From: an uncultured Flavobacteriales bacterium
Lineage (GTDB): Bacteria; Bacteroidota; Bacteroidia; Palsa-965
NCBI GenBank assembly: GCA_937974275.1
Contig: CALJIF010000015.1
Coordinates: 1-11,843, forward strand
Direction: 5' to 3'
Length of the DNA stretch: 11,843 bases
A program made the translations under genes and the position numbers. Position 1 is the first letter of the stretch; each line of letters opens with the position of its first letter. Shown here piece after piece: positions 1 to 8,216 of the stretch. The notes beneath the pieces were generated by a model. The model made no database searches. It saw nothing but the letters and a program-made list of their open reading frames with translations, and had not been told where the DNA came from.

Positions 1-817
1 AATGATCGCCATGATCGCCACTGTTAGTAGTTACATATTGTGCTCCAATTCGTCCTTCATAATCAATGTGAGGCCCGATAAAACCATCGTCCTGCAACAT
101 CACACTAACACCTGTTCCGTTGTACATTAGTCCGCCTTGGAATTCCTGCGACAACCAATTTACACGGTGATTGGTACGTCCGGGATTGTTATCCGGAACA
201 GGTTGTTCATCTATCAATTCCAACGCCGCAACACCGGGCAATGCAGCCAACGTTACGATTTGATCGGCAGGGACAAATACTACCATGCGCCCGCTGTTAT
301 TATTTTCATAATTCACGGTGAATCCTTTGCGCAAAATAGTCTCCAGCAACAACTGATGATTGACGTTCGGATAGCGTGAAATGATAATTCCTGCATGACC
401 GTTTTCATTGATGGCAAACGCAGGAATGTTTTTCGATTCTACCACAGGTATCAACTCCTTGTGCATTTTCGTTTTTCCATCAATACGATAGCATCCATCA
501 ATATTATAAGAGGAAAGCGTTTGAAACGGAAAGCTTGCATTTATAGCAGCTTGGTAAGTGTTGTTACCTACAAAGTAATGCAACACAACACCTTGATTCG
601 CAAGTTTGGTTAACGTCTCAGCTGAAGGTAATTTGCTGAAATGTAAATAACGGAAGTACTTCCCGTCAAAATAGTCTTCAGCAACCGGCTGATCCATTCG
701 CTGCAACGGATAAACATATTCTCCTGTGCTCAATGCAATGGTCACTGAAGAATTGTTTTGTGCAACTGCCGCAGTGCCGAATACTATACACGCAGCAAAA
801 ACAATTATTTTATTCAT
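1..817 (-). CDS. Secreted subtilisin-like (S8) serine protease, N-terminal part (3' end off window)
   Basis: The minus strand is open from an ATG at 817 to the left edge (272 codons, no stop). Residues 1-20 form a signal peptide (MNKIIVFAACIVFGTAAVAQ), so the product is exported. Residues 21 to about 225 resemble the long N-terminal region of Bacteroidota S8 peptidases. From about 234 comes the subtilase core: GTGVSVMLQDDG supplies the catalytic Asp (D243, in the D-x-G position), and NSGDHGDH at 265-272 is the start of the His motif, with H269 in the place of the first His of HGTH. The Ser motif and any T9SS sorting tail lie off window. The expected role is hydrolysis of peptide bonds outside the cell or at its surface. 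It is divergent from the TonB-like gene, with a 114-bp gap. The family call is strong; substrate and secretion route are inference. Confidence 0.85.
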   Translation of the reverse strand, partial: MNKIIVFAACIVFGTAAVAQNNSSVTIALSTGEYVYPLQRMDQPVAEDYFDGKYFRYLHFSKLPSAETLTKLANQGVVLHYFVGNNTYQAAINASFPFQTLSSYNIDGCYRIDGKTKMHKELIPVVESKNIPAFAINENGHAGIIISRYPNVNHQLLLETILRKGFTVNYENNNSGRMVVFVPADQIVTLAALPGVAALELIDEQPVPDNNPGRTNHRVNWLSQEFQGGLMYNGTGVSVMLQDDGFIGPHIDYEGRIGAQYVTTNSGDHGDH

Positions 818-931
818 GTGGTCAGATTTTAGATCTGTAAGATACAATTAAACAGTTAAAACTACCAGTTATGAAATACAGTTATTTTTTGTTTCAACGC
901 GATGTAATTTGCGGCACAAACCAATTCTAAC

Positions 932-1351
932 ATGATGAAAACAGTAATCACCACCATCGCGCTTTCTTGCTTATTTTTTGGAGCAGAAGCACAACAAACA
1001 ATCGATTTTCCAAGCGATACAAAAACAGATGTTGTAGAACAGCCTGCAACTGAGGCTCAATTTCCGGGAGGAACAGCTGCACTGATGAAATTTCTATCGG
1101 ATAGTTTGAAATATCCGGAAAGTGCGGTTAAGGATAATGTTGGAGGAACTGTATATGCTCAGTTTATTGTGCAGGAAGATGGTTCAGTAACGCAAATTGT
1201 AATAGCTCGCGGTATTAAAGATCATCCGGAGTTTGACAAGGAAGTAATTCGTGTATTGAAAACAAGTCCAAAGTGGATTCCTGCGAAAGATGTGAATGGA
1301 AAACCCATGAAATCGAAGTACACATTGCCTGTTAAGTTCAGTCCAAAATAA
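932..1351 (+). CDS. Exported protein with TonB C-terminal domain
   Basis: 139 residues. The N-terminus (about residues 1-20, ending AEA-Q) reads as a signal peptide or a single hydrophobic anchor. Residues about 43-137 match the TonB C-terminal fold: a FPGG lead, KYPESA, GGTVYAQFIVQEDGSV, a DKEVIRVLKTSPKWIPA helix and turn, and the closing YTLPVKF strand. Full-length TonB has an inner-membrane anchor and a long Pro-rich periplasmic linker. Here only about 20 residues separate the signal region from the domain, so a classical role of reaching outer-membrane transporters from ExbB/ExbD is doubtful. Bacteroidota carry many such short TonB_C proteins of unclear role. The start could be either of two adjacent ATGs (932 or 935); both give the same mature protein. 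It is monocistronic, ending at the terminator at 1374-1402. Confidence 0.82.
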   Translation: MMKTVITTIALSCLFFGAEAQQTIDFPSDTKTDVVEQPATEAQFPGGTAALMKFLSDSLKYPESAVKDNVGGTVYAQFIVQEDGSVTQIVIARGIKDHPEFDKEVIRVLKTSPKWIPAKDVNGKPMKSKYTLPVKFSPK

Positions 1352-1373
1352 TATTGATACAGCAATGATCTCT

Positions 1374-1402
1374 AAAAGTCTGCAGCCGGTCTGCGGACTT
1401 TT
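1374..1402 (+). terminator. Intrinsic terminator of the TonB-domain gene
   Basis: Positions 1374-1385 pair with 1391-1402 over 12 bp (one G-T wobble) around the 5-nt loop CCGGT. The right arm ends in a T-run and is followed by GCTTTTTG. It lies 22 nt after the TonB-domain stop and before the next promoter, so the two plus-strand genes are probably transcribed separately. Confidence 0.85.
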
Positions 1403-1447
1403 TGCTTTTTGTTTATCGGTGATATTTTGCCGTTCGTAGAATAAAAG

Positions 1448-1478
1448 TTGACCACTATCCATGTTAATGGTATTTTCG
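1448..1478 (+). promoter_or_regulatory. Candidate Bacteroidota-type promoter for the giant surface protein
   Basis: TTG at 1448-1450 and TATTTTCG at 1471-1478 are separated by 20 nt. This fits the published Bacteroidota primary-sigma pattern (TTG near -33, TAnnTTTG near -7), with 7 of 8 positions of the downstream box. The start site would fall near 1483, leaving a leader of about 20 nt before the ATG at 1504. The leader is AT-rich with no clear Shine-Dalgarno sequence, as is usual in the phylum. The element is recognised by eye only. Confidence 0.5.
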
Positions 1479-1503
1479 TCTCGGTAAATTAAATCACACA
1501 GTT

Positions 1504-4500
1504 ATGCGAAAATTGATACTCACACTTGTTGTGGCAGTATGTTCATTACCATTGGCAGCGCAGTTGTCGGGAACATACACCATTGATGCAGGTTCTCCGG
1601 CATCGGCCACTAATTATCAATCTGTTAATGCAGCGATTGGTGACCTCTCTACAGGTACGCGCTCCGACGGTGGTCCTGTAAATGGCCCGGGTGTTACGGG
1701 TCCTGTTGTGTTGCGTTTAGAAGCAAATTCAGGTCCTTATGTGGAACAAGTAACTATTCCCGCTATCACCGGAGCTTCTGCAATCAATACGATTCGTTTA
1801 ACAGGTGGTCCGGGTCGTGAAGAAATTACGTATTCAGGCACAACTACAACTGATCGTCAGGTAATTAAGATCAATGGTGCGCGACATATTATTCTGGATA
1901 GCTTGACCATTAGTAATACAGACTTACTTAACGGCTTTGGAGTTCACATCACAAACAGTGCTGACAGCAATGTAGTATCCAATTGTGAAGTAACCGTATT
2001 AAATACTTCAACAAGTACCAACTTCGCGGGAATTGTAATCGGTGGTGCAAGCGTTACTACGAACGGTGACTGGGGCGATAATAATACTATTATAAACAAT
2101 GAAGTTTATGGTGGTTATTACGGAATTTCTGCTCGTGGTAGTGGAACAACTGTTTTCAATCAACGGAACAAAATCAACGGCAATCTTATACGCGATTGTT
2201 ATTACTACGGTATTTACTGTATTTATCAGAATGAAACAGAAATTAAGGATAACGATATTGAGCATCGCACAGGAGCAACAGCTTCTGCATATTCGATTTT
2301 CACAAGCTATACCGATCGTTTTACGATTACCGGTAATAAAATGATCAATACCGGAACCTATGGTATTTATGCAACATACGGTAATTATCAGGGAGGTACC
2401 GGAACTACACGCGCGATTATTGCGAATAATATGATCGGTGGAGGATTTCTTGCAGCTTCACCTTACGGAATATACTTAACTACCAATAGTCGCAATATCG
2501 ATATCTGGCACAATTCTGTCAGTCTGACCAGCGGTAATGGTCGCGCTTTATACATCTTGAGCGGAACCGGACACGATGTTCGTAATAACTCACTGGCAGT
2601 GTATAACTCTACAACGGGCTATGCAGCTTACATATCGACTACTGCAATGGTAACAAGTGTTGATTATAACAACTACTATGCTCCGGGTTCTTCCAATTTT
2701 GTCTATATCGGTACAGCATATACTACTGCTACTTATGTTGGCGGTGGTGGTTTTAACACCAACTCTCGTCATGGTGATCCTTTATATGTCAATAACCTTA
2801 ACGACTTACATGCAACGGGTGCACAGTTGTTTGATGCCGGAACTAATGTTGGAATTACGTTTGATTTTGATGGCGATGCGCGTCCTATGGCGCCAACTGC
2901 AATTGTGGATATTGGCGCGGACGAATATATGGTGGCCAATAATGATGCAGGTATAACTGTATTAAATAGTCCTGTGCAGCCTTTCCCTGCAGGAGTTCAA
3001 AATGTAAACGTTACGTTAAGGAATTTTGGTGCATCTACGCTTACAAGTGCAGCTATCAATTGGTCAGTAAATGCAGTTAACCAAACTCCGTTCGCATGGA
3101 CAGGTTCATTGGCGACACAAACTTCATTGCCCAATATCAATATCGGAACGTTTAATTTCCTTGCCGGTAATACCTACAATTTGAAAATATGGACATCGAA
3201 TCCAAATGGTGTCGCTGATCAGTTGAACGTAAATGACACATTGGAAGTTCAAGTGTGTGTGGCTTTAAATGGCTTGTATACCATTGGTGGCATAGGTGCA
3301 GATTACGCAACAGTAAATGATGCTGTTGCTGCTTTAGTTTGCGGTGGTGTTTCGGGCGCAGTAACGATGCGTTTAAATGCAGGTACAGGGCCATTCAATG
3401 AACAAGTTATTATTCCTGCTATTCCCGGTGCATCTGCAACTCGAACAGTGCGCTTTACGGGTGGTGCCGGACGTGAAACGATTACGTTTGGATTGACAAC
3501 GAATACTGAACGAGCTGTTATTAAATTGAATGGAGCAAAGCATATCATCTTAGATAGTTTGACCATTGTTAATACAGGAACCACTTATGGTTACGGTGTA
3601 CAATTAACGGCAGCAGCGGATAGTAATGTAGTTACTAACTCTATTGTGCAAGTAAGCAACACCAGTACGTCGAGCAATTTTGCAGGTATTACGTTGTCTG
3701 CAGCAACGGTGACAACCAATGCGGATAATGGTGATGGTAACTTAATTGCCAACAATGAAGTAATCGGTGGTTATTACGGCATTACCATGCGTGGTTTCTC
3801 CTCTACTAATTTCAATAGCGGCAATAAAATTCTCAATAACGAAATTTCTGAGGTCTACTATTACGGCATCTATTGCTACCAGCAGAATGCTCCGGAAATA
3901 GTTGGGAATACTATCTCACACCGCGCAACTGCAACAGCTTCGGCTTACGGTATGTATTTGTATTACGCAGATTTACCGGTCGTAACGAACAACAGTATTA
4001 ATAACGCAGGTACTTACGGTATTTATTTCGCTTATGGTAACTATCAGGGCGGAACAGGTACTGCTCGTGCATTGATTGCGAATAACATGATTGGTGGTAA
4101 CTGGCGCGCAACATCTCCTTATGGAATTTACGTGACAACCAGCAGCCGAAACCTTGATATCTGGCACAACTCGGTGAGTATGAACTCAGGAAATGGCCGT
4201 GCACTGTACATCTTAAGTGGTTCGGGACATGATGTGCGTAACAATTCGTTCGCGAACTTTAATTCAACGACGGGTTATGCAGCTTATGTAAGCTCAACTG
4301 CGTATTTGTTGGCGATGGATTATAACAACTATTATGCGCCGGGTTCATCGAATTTCGTTTATGTTGGAGCAGCATATACGCCTGCAACTTATATCGGTGG
4401 TGGCGGTTTTAATTTGAATTCACGTGACGGCGATCCGTTCTACATTGACAACGCCATCGATCTTCATTCTTTCGCTGCGCAGTTGTATGATGCCGGAACT

Positions 4501-7185
4501 AATTTGGGTGTAACAACCGACTTTGACGGCGACGTGCGTCCAATGGCGCCAACTGCATTATACGACATTGGTGCAGATGAATTTTTAGCACGTGCCAATG
4601 ATGCGGCAGTAGTTGAATTAATAAGTCCGAATAATTATGATTGCGCCGATAGTAACGCTGTTGTGGCGATACGCATTCGTAATTTAGGTTCTGATACAAT
4701 CTTTAGCTTGCCGATAACTGTGAACGTTACAGGTTACACAACTGCGACAATCAATTTCACGTACAACGATACGTTGGCGTTCAACCAGGTAGATACAGTG
4801 CAAGTTGGAACTGTGAATACGTTCCCGGGAGCAGGTACACTAACTTTTAACACGGTTGTAAATTTGCCGGGCGATCAGTTTGCGGGTAATAATAATCTTT
4901 CGGATACAGCATACATCACACCAATAGCTCCATTAGCTGTAGTAACCAATGATACGTTGTGTTTTAATGATCAGGCGGTTATCGGTGTTACTCCGGATGG
5001 TTTCGCACACAAGTGGTATACAACTGCAACAGGCGGAAATCCAATTGCATCGGGTGATACATTGACGACAACTCCGTTGACTGCTACAACAACTTACTAT
5101 GTTGAATCATTAAGTGCAGGAATAGGAAGTTTAACTACATCCTATGCCGGTGGTAATGGTTGTGATGGTGTTATGTTCGACTTTATTCCGAATATGGATA
5201 TGCGCTTGGATTCCTTCGCCATGAATATTGGCAGCACTATTACGGAAAATGTGCGCATGTATTACCGCGTTGGTGGATATGCCGGATTCGAAACGAATCA
5301 GGGTGCATGGACTTTACATGGTCAAATTCAAGTTACGGGACAAGGTGCAGGTCAACCAACCATGTTGCCGTTTAACCCATTGCAAGTGCTGAGTGGACAG
5401 ACGTATGGAATTTATTTTGTGTTGCAGTCAGCTAATGTTGATTATACCAACGGAAGTTTGAGTTATTCGAATAATGACGCTACCATAAATACCGGAGCAG
5501 GTACATGCGGATTGTTTGCGAGTGTCAATGCGGGTAGAATGTTCAATGGTGACGTGTACTACACCAAAGAACTTTGTCCAAACCCGGTGCGTGTTCCTGT
5601 TGATGCAGTTGTATTGCCTCGTCCACAGGTTAATTTAGGTAACGATACTACGGTATGCGGATCTATTGTTTTGGATGCCGGAAACGTAGGCAGCACATAT
5701 GCTTGGTCCACGTCACAGACATCACAAACGATCACTGCATTAGGTTCAGGAACATACTATGTGATGGTGGATGACGGTGCTTGTACGAATACGGATACCA
5801 TCAATCTTGTGGTTAATCCTAACCCGCAAGTATTGGCTTATGCATATGCTCCAACTATTTGTGGTGGAGAAACAGATACGCTTTATGCTGTTGGTACTGC
5901 ATCAAGTTACATTTGGTCGAGTGGAGGTAATGATTCTATTGAAGTGGTGAATCCGACTACAACAACTACATACACTGTTGTCGGTATTAACGGGAATGGC
6001 TGTGTCGATTCTACAACAGTAACTATTACGGTATTGCCTGCTCCTGTTGTGGGAACAAGTGTAAACCCTGCAACTGTTTGTTTGGGTGATAGCATCACTT
6101 TAAACGGAACTGGCGCTCAGTCGTATGTGTGGTCGGGCGGTGTAACTGATGGTGTTCCTTTCTTACCAACGTCTTCAGGAACATACACAGTTACCGGAAC
6201 GGGCAGCAACAACTGTAGTGATACCGCAAGTATTACGATTACTATTAATCCGTTACCTGTAGTTACTGCAACTGCCAGTGCGGATACGGTATGTGAAAAC
6301 GCAAGCGTTACATTAAACGGTACAGGAGCAACAACCTATGTGTGGAGCGGAGGAGTTTCTGATGGTGTTCCGTTTAACGCGACTGCATCATCTACCTATT
6401 ACGTAACAGGAACCGATGCTATTGGATGTTCTGCAACGGATAGCATTGCAATTGTGGTGAATGCAGCTCCTGTGTTAAGCATAAATGCATCAAGTACAGC
6501 AGTGTGTGACGGATCGCAAGTAACGTTGACGGCTTCCGGTGCTGCAACGTATGTATGGACCGGCGGAGTTACTAACGGCGTTCCTTTCACGCCAACTGCT
6601 ACATCAACTTATACTGTAACAGGAACCGATGCTGCAGGATGCGACGGTACTGATGCCATCACAATTACTGTGAACACATTGCCAACAGTATTACTGAACT
6701 TGCCATTTACGACAATTTGTTTTGATGATGCATCAGCTGCATTAAGCGGTGGACAACCAACCGGTGGTACATGGAGCGGTAATGGCGTAAGCGGTGCTAC
6801 ATTCGATCCAAGTGTTGCAGGAAATGGTGCACAATCCATTACGTACACATACACTGATGCTAATGGCTGTGTTGGCTCCAATTCACAGATTGTAACTGTT
6901 GATGCGTGTGTTGGCGTGAATGAAATTAGCGGTAACGGAGCGTTCAATGTTTATCCGAATCCTGCCGGTGCGTTCTTCTTCATCACGACACCAACTGATG
7001 CGAGTCAAGTTACTGTTGAAGTGTACGATAGCAATGGTAAATTAGTGAGTGCGTTGTACAAAGATCAATTCAATGCACATGATCGGATGGAAGTGAATAT
7101 GAACGAAGTTGCGAACGGTATTTACCTCGTACGCGTAACAACTGCTTCCGGTGTCAATACTTCTCGAGTGATTATTAACAAATAA
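1504..7185 (+). CDS. Giant T9SS-secreted surface protein: two beta-helix modules, Ig-like repeats, sorting domain
   Basis: 1893 residues. Residues 1-20 are a signal peptide (MRKLILTLVVAVCSLPLAAQ). Module A (about 23-475) and module B (about 590-1027) are homologous right-handed parallel beta-helix units. Both have short Asn/Gly-rich rungs (e.g. GYYGI, NNYYAPGSSNF) and end in a DFDGD-RPMAPTA-DIGADE block typical of secreted beta-helix proteins. Each is followed by a beta-sandwich spacer of CARDB-like look (about 476-589 and 1028-1139). Next come a CHU_C-associated Ig-like domain (about 1140-1203), a beta-rich domain (about 1205-1370), and at least five Ig/PKD-like repeats (about 1373-1800). 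The C-terminus (about 1815-1893, starting NVYPNPAGAFFF and ending SRVIINK) is a type A T9SS sorting domain, so the protein should cross the outer membrane by T9SS and be anchored or released. No catalytic residues are evident; adhesin or surface-layer roles are inference. The gene is flanked by terminators and so is probably monocistronic. Confidence 0.9.
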   Translation: MRKLILTLVVAVCSLPLAAQLSGTYTIDAGSPASATNYQSVNAAIGDLSTGTRSDGGPVNGPGVTGPVVLRLEANSGPYVEQVTIPAITGASAINTIRLTGGPGREEITYSGTTTTDRQVIKINGARHIILDSLTISNTDLLNGFGVHITNSADSNVVSNCEVTVLNTSTSTNFAGIVIGGASVTTNGDWGDNNTIINNEVYGGYYGISARGSGTTVFNQRNKINGNLIRDCYYYGIYCIYQNETEIKDNDIEHRTGATASAYSIFTSYTDRFTITGNKMINTGTYGIYATYGNYQGGTGTTRAIIANNMIGGGFLAASPYGIYLTTNSRNIDIWHNSVSLTSGNGRALYILSGTGHDVRNNSLAVYNSTTGYAAYISTTAMVTSVDYNNYYAPGSSNFVYIGTAYTTATYVGGGGFNTNSRHGDPLYVNNLNDLHATGAQLFDAGTNVGITFDFDGDARPMAPTAIVDIGADEYMVANNDAGITVLNSPVQPFPAGVQNVNVTLRNFGASTLTSAAINWSVNAVNQTPFAWTGSLATQTSLPNINIGTFNFLAGNTYNLKIWTSNPNGVADQLNVNDTLEVQVCVALNGLYTIGGIGADYATVNDAVAALVCGGVSGAVTMRLNAGTGPFNEQVIIPAIPGASATRTVRFTGGAGRETITFGLTTNTERAVIKLNGAKHIILDSLTIVNTGTTYGYGVQLTAAADSNVVTNSIVQVSNTSTSSNFAGITLSAATVTTNADNGDGNLIANNEVIGGYYGITMRGFSSTNFNSGNKILNNEISEVYYYGIYCYQQNAPEIVGNTISHRATATASAYGMYLYYADLPVVTNNSINNAGTYGIYFAYGNYQGGTGTARALIANNMIGGNWRATSPYGIYVTTSSRNLDIWHNSVSMNSGNGRALYILSGSGHDVRNNSFANFNSTTGYAAYVSSTAYLLAMDYNNYYAPGSSNFVYVGAAYTPATYIGGGGFNLNSRDGDPFYIDNAIDLHSFAAQLYDAGTNLGVTTDFDGDVRPMAPTALYDIGADEFLARANDAAVVELISPNNYDCADSNAVVAIRIRNLGSDTIFSLPITVNVTGYTTATINFTYNDTLAFNQVDTVQVGTVNTFPGAGTLTFNTVVNLPGDQFAGNNNLSDTAYITPIAPLAVVTNDTLCFNDQAVIGVTPDGFAHKWYTTATGGNPIASGDTLTTTPLTATTTYYVESLSAGIGSLTTSYAGGNGCDGVMFDFIPNMDMRLDSFAMNIGSTITENVRMYYRVGGYAGFETNQGAWTLHGQIQVTGQGAGQPTMLPFNPLQVLSGQTYGIYFVLQSANVDYTNGSLSYSNNDATINTGAGTCGLFASVNAGRMFNGDVYYTKELCPNPVRVPVDAVVLPRPQVNLGNDTTVCGSIVLDAGNVGSTYAWSTSQTSQTITALGSGTYYVMVDDGACTNTDTINLVVNPNPQVLAYAYAPTICGGETDTLYAVGTASSYIWSSGGNDSIEVVNPTTTTTYTVVGINGNGCVDSTTVTITVLPAPVVGTSVNPATVCLGDSITLNGTGAQSYVWSGGVTDGVPFLPTSSGTYTVTGTGSNNCSDTASITITINPLPVVTATASADTVCENASVTLNGTGATTYVWSGGVSDGVPFNATASSTYYVTGTDAIGCSATDSIAIVVNAAPVLSINASSTAVCDGSQVTLTASGAATYVWTGGVTNGVPFTPTATSTYTVTGTDAAGCDGTDAITITVNTLPTVLLNLPFTTICFDDASAALSGGQPTGGTWSGNGVSGATFDPSVAGNGAQSITYTYTDANGCVGSNSQIVTVDACVGVNEISGNGAFNVYPNPAGAFFFITTPTDASQVTVEVYDSNGKLVSALYKDQFNAHDRMEVNMNEVANGIYLVRVTTASGVNTSRVIINK
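1570..2928 (+). repeat. Beta-helix module A of an internal duplication
   Basis: It encodes residues 23-475 of the giant protein and is homologous to 3271-4584. From residue 77 to at least 460, every anchor I compared maps to module B at a constant offset of 552 residues (1656 nt): GPY/GPF 77/629, VIK 120/672, YNNYYAPGSS 388/940, RPMAPTA 460/1012. The region therefore appears to carry no net insertion or deletion. Near the N-terminus module A is 15 residues longer, in a Gly-rich loop. Codons differ at many synonymous sites, so the duplication is not recent. Confidence 0.88.
3271..4584 (+). repeat. Beta-helix module B of an internal duplication
   Basis: It encodes residues 590-1027, starting GLYTIGG and ending DIGADEF, and aligns with module A at a fixed spacing of 1656 nt. 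It lacks the 15-residue Gly-rich loop that module A carries around residues 45-65. Confidence 0.88.
6037..6684 (+). repeat. Three tandem Ig-like units with exact 71-residue (213-nt) period
   Basis: The Pro that opens each unit sits at residues 1514, 1585, 1656 and 1727, and the core Trp of YVW(S/T)GGV at 1543, 1614 and 1685, so the step is exactly 71 residues each time. Each unit also shares a Cys after the first strand, DGVPF or NGVPF, and a TYTVTGT-like strand followed by a second Cys. The preceding Ig-like unit (from about 1441) has a 73-residue step, and the following one (1727-1800) is diverged. The equal length suggests tandem expansion of one domain. Confidence 0.85.
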
Positions 7186-7206
7186 GAAGTATCTGATGTA
7201 AAATAA

Positions 7207-7235
7207 AACAGGCTGTCTCATGGAGGCAGCCTGTT
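7207..7235. terminator. Bidirectional terminator between convergent genes
   Basis: Positions 7207-7219 pair with 7223-7235 over 13 bp (one wobble) around a 3-nt loop. It lies 21 nt after the plus-strand stop (7185) and 19 nt past the minus-strand stop (7255). Read on the minus strand, the stem runs into TTTTATTTTA, a good U-tract. On the plus strand the tail is only moderately T-rich. It probably ends both the giant gene and the minus-strand block. Confidence 0.82.
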
Positions 7236-7254
7236 GTGTTATTATCGGATTGAG

Positions 7255-8202
7255 TTACAATTTAATAATCTCTACACTTAACACTCCTCGCAGTTGTGAT
7301 GCTGCTCCACTGCTAACGTTTGCATTCGATGAACCTGCAATTCCACCCACTGCGCGCACTTCAATGGTGTGACTTCCGGGTGTAAGACTGTAAACATGTT
7401 CAAACGACCAGTTGCCGATAAGTTGCGCAAGACTCGAAGTATTTGCAATGGCCACACGACGCTGACCTCCGGTTGTTGTAGCAACTCCATCTACATAAAT
7501 GATAACATCAACAACAGAGTAGGTGGTGCTTGTTGCGCCTGTCGATTGCATACCACCATCTGTGTGTACACGAACCAAGCAGTTTGTTGGTACAGTAATG
7601 GTTTGTGTTAATCCCGGAATTAATTGTGCAGTAGTCGTTGATGCACCAACAACCAACTGTCCCGTACCATAAACTTCAGTTAAGTTCTGTCCGGTTGTTC
7701 CTGCAGGTCCGGTTGCACCTGTTGGTCCTGTTACGCCTGCTGCACCGGTAGGTCCTGTTGCTCCTGCCGCTCCCGTAGCACCTGTTGGTCCTGTCGGTCC
7801 TGCAGGTCCCTGGCCGTTGCCGGAAGTTTCTGCATACAACGCATACGGAACGGAAAGCAATTGTGATGTACCCATAGAAACATAACCCGTTCCGAAATCT
7901 ACCCACACTTCCAGAAACTCGTTTCCGCCGGCAAAAAGGCCTTGTGGAAAAGGAGTAATAGAACCCATGCTCACATTAAATAAACCAAACGCATTAGTCG
8001 GAACGTTGGTATGAACTTCGGTAAAACTAATTGGTCCGTTGATAGCACCTTCATGCAAGTCGAATCGGATATTGATAGTAGAAGAGGCGATAGGCACACC
8101 CGCTGCATTGCGCGCAACACCTTGATATTTCATGGATGTAGGGGCTTGTGCGAAAATTATGCTACTAATGCAACACGTTAGTATCGAAATGTAAAATTTC
8201 AT
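7255..8202 (-). CDS. Secreted collagen-like (G-X-Y repeat) protein
   Basis: 315 residues. The signal peptide is residues 1-19 (MKFYISILTCCISSIIFAQ). Residues about 20-126 are a beta-rich N-terminal domain common in Bacteroidota exported proteins; it opens with MKYQGVARNAAG and closes with the marker LLSVPYALYAE. Residues 132-173 are 14 uninterrupted Gly-X-Y triplets rich in Pro, Thr and Ala (nt 7684-7809). Residues 174-315 are a beta-rich C-terminal domain ending GVLSVEIIKL that may trimerise like C1q/TNF-type heads; this is inference from arrangement only. No T9SS sorting tail is visible. The expected location is the cell surface or exterior, with a structural or adhesive role. It is the last gene of a three-gene minus-strand block, starting 14 bp after the stop of the nuclease-like gene. 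Confidence 0.85.
   Translation of the reverse strand: MKFYISILTCCISSIIFAQAPTSMKYQGVARNAAGVPIASSTINIRFDLHEGAINGPISFTEVHTNVPTNAFGLFNVSMGSITPFPQGLFAGGNEFLEVWVDFGTGYVSMGTSQLLSVPYALYAETSGNGQGPAGPTGPTGATGAAGATGPTGAAGVTGPTGATGPAGTTGQNLTEVYGTGQLVVGASTTTAQLIPGLTQTITVPTNCLVRVHTDGGMQSTGATSTTYSVVDVIIYVDGVATTTGGQRRVAIANTSSLAQLIGNWSFEHVYSLTPGSHTIEVRAVGGIAGSSNANVSSGAASQLRGVLSVEIIKL
7684..7809 (-). repeat. Collagen-like GPT/GAT/GPA triplet tract
   Basis: This is a 9-bp-periodic coding repeat of 14 Gly-X-Y triplets (residues 132-173 of the collagen-like protein). Gly fills every third position without a break. Such tracts change length easily by slippage, so copy number may differ between strains. Confidence 0.9.
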
Positions 8203-8216
8203 GTCTATCTGTATTA

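Noticed and set aside
841..931. Promoter for the TonB-domain gene (TTATTTTTTG or TAATTTG)
   Set aside because: Both are one base off the expected box length and lack a properly spaced TTG; not strong enough to list.
1184..1462. 92-codon open frame on the minus strand
   Set aside because: It is antisense to the TonB-domain gene and runs through its terminator hairpin; no protein features.
7684..7809. Short periodic DNA repeat as a possible CRISPR or minisatellite
   Set aside because: The 9-bp period is fully explained by Gly-X-Y codons in a collagen-like protein; there are no spacer/repeat units of CRISPR size.
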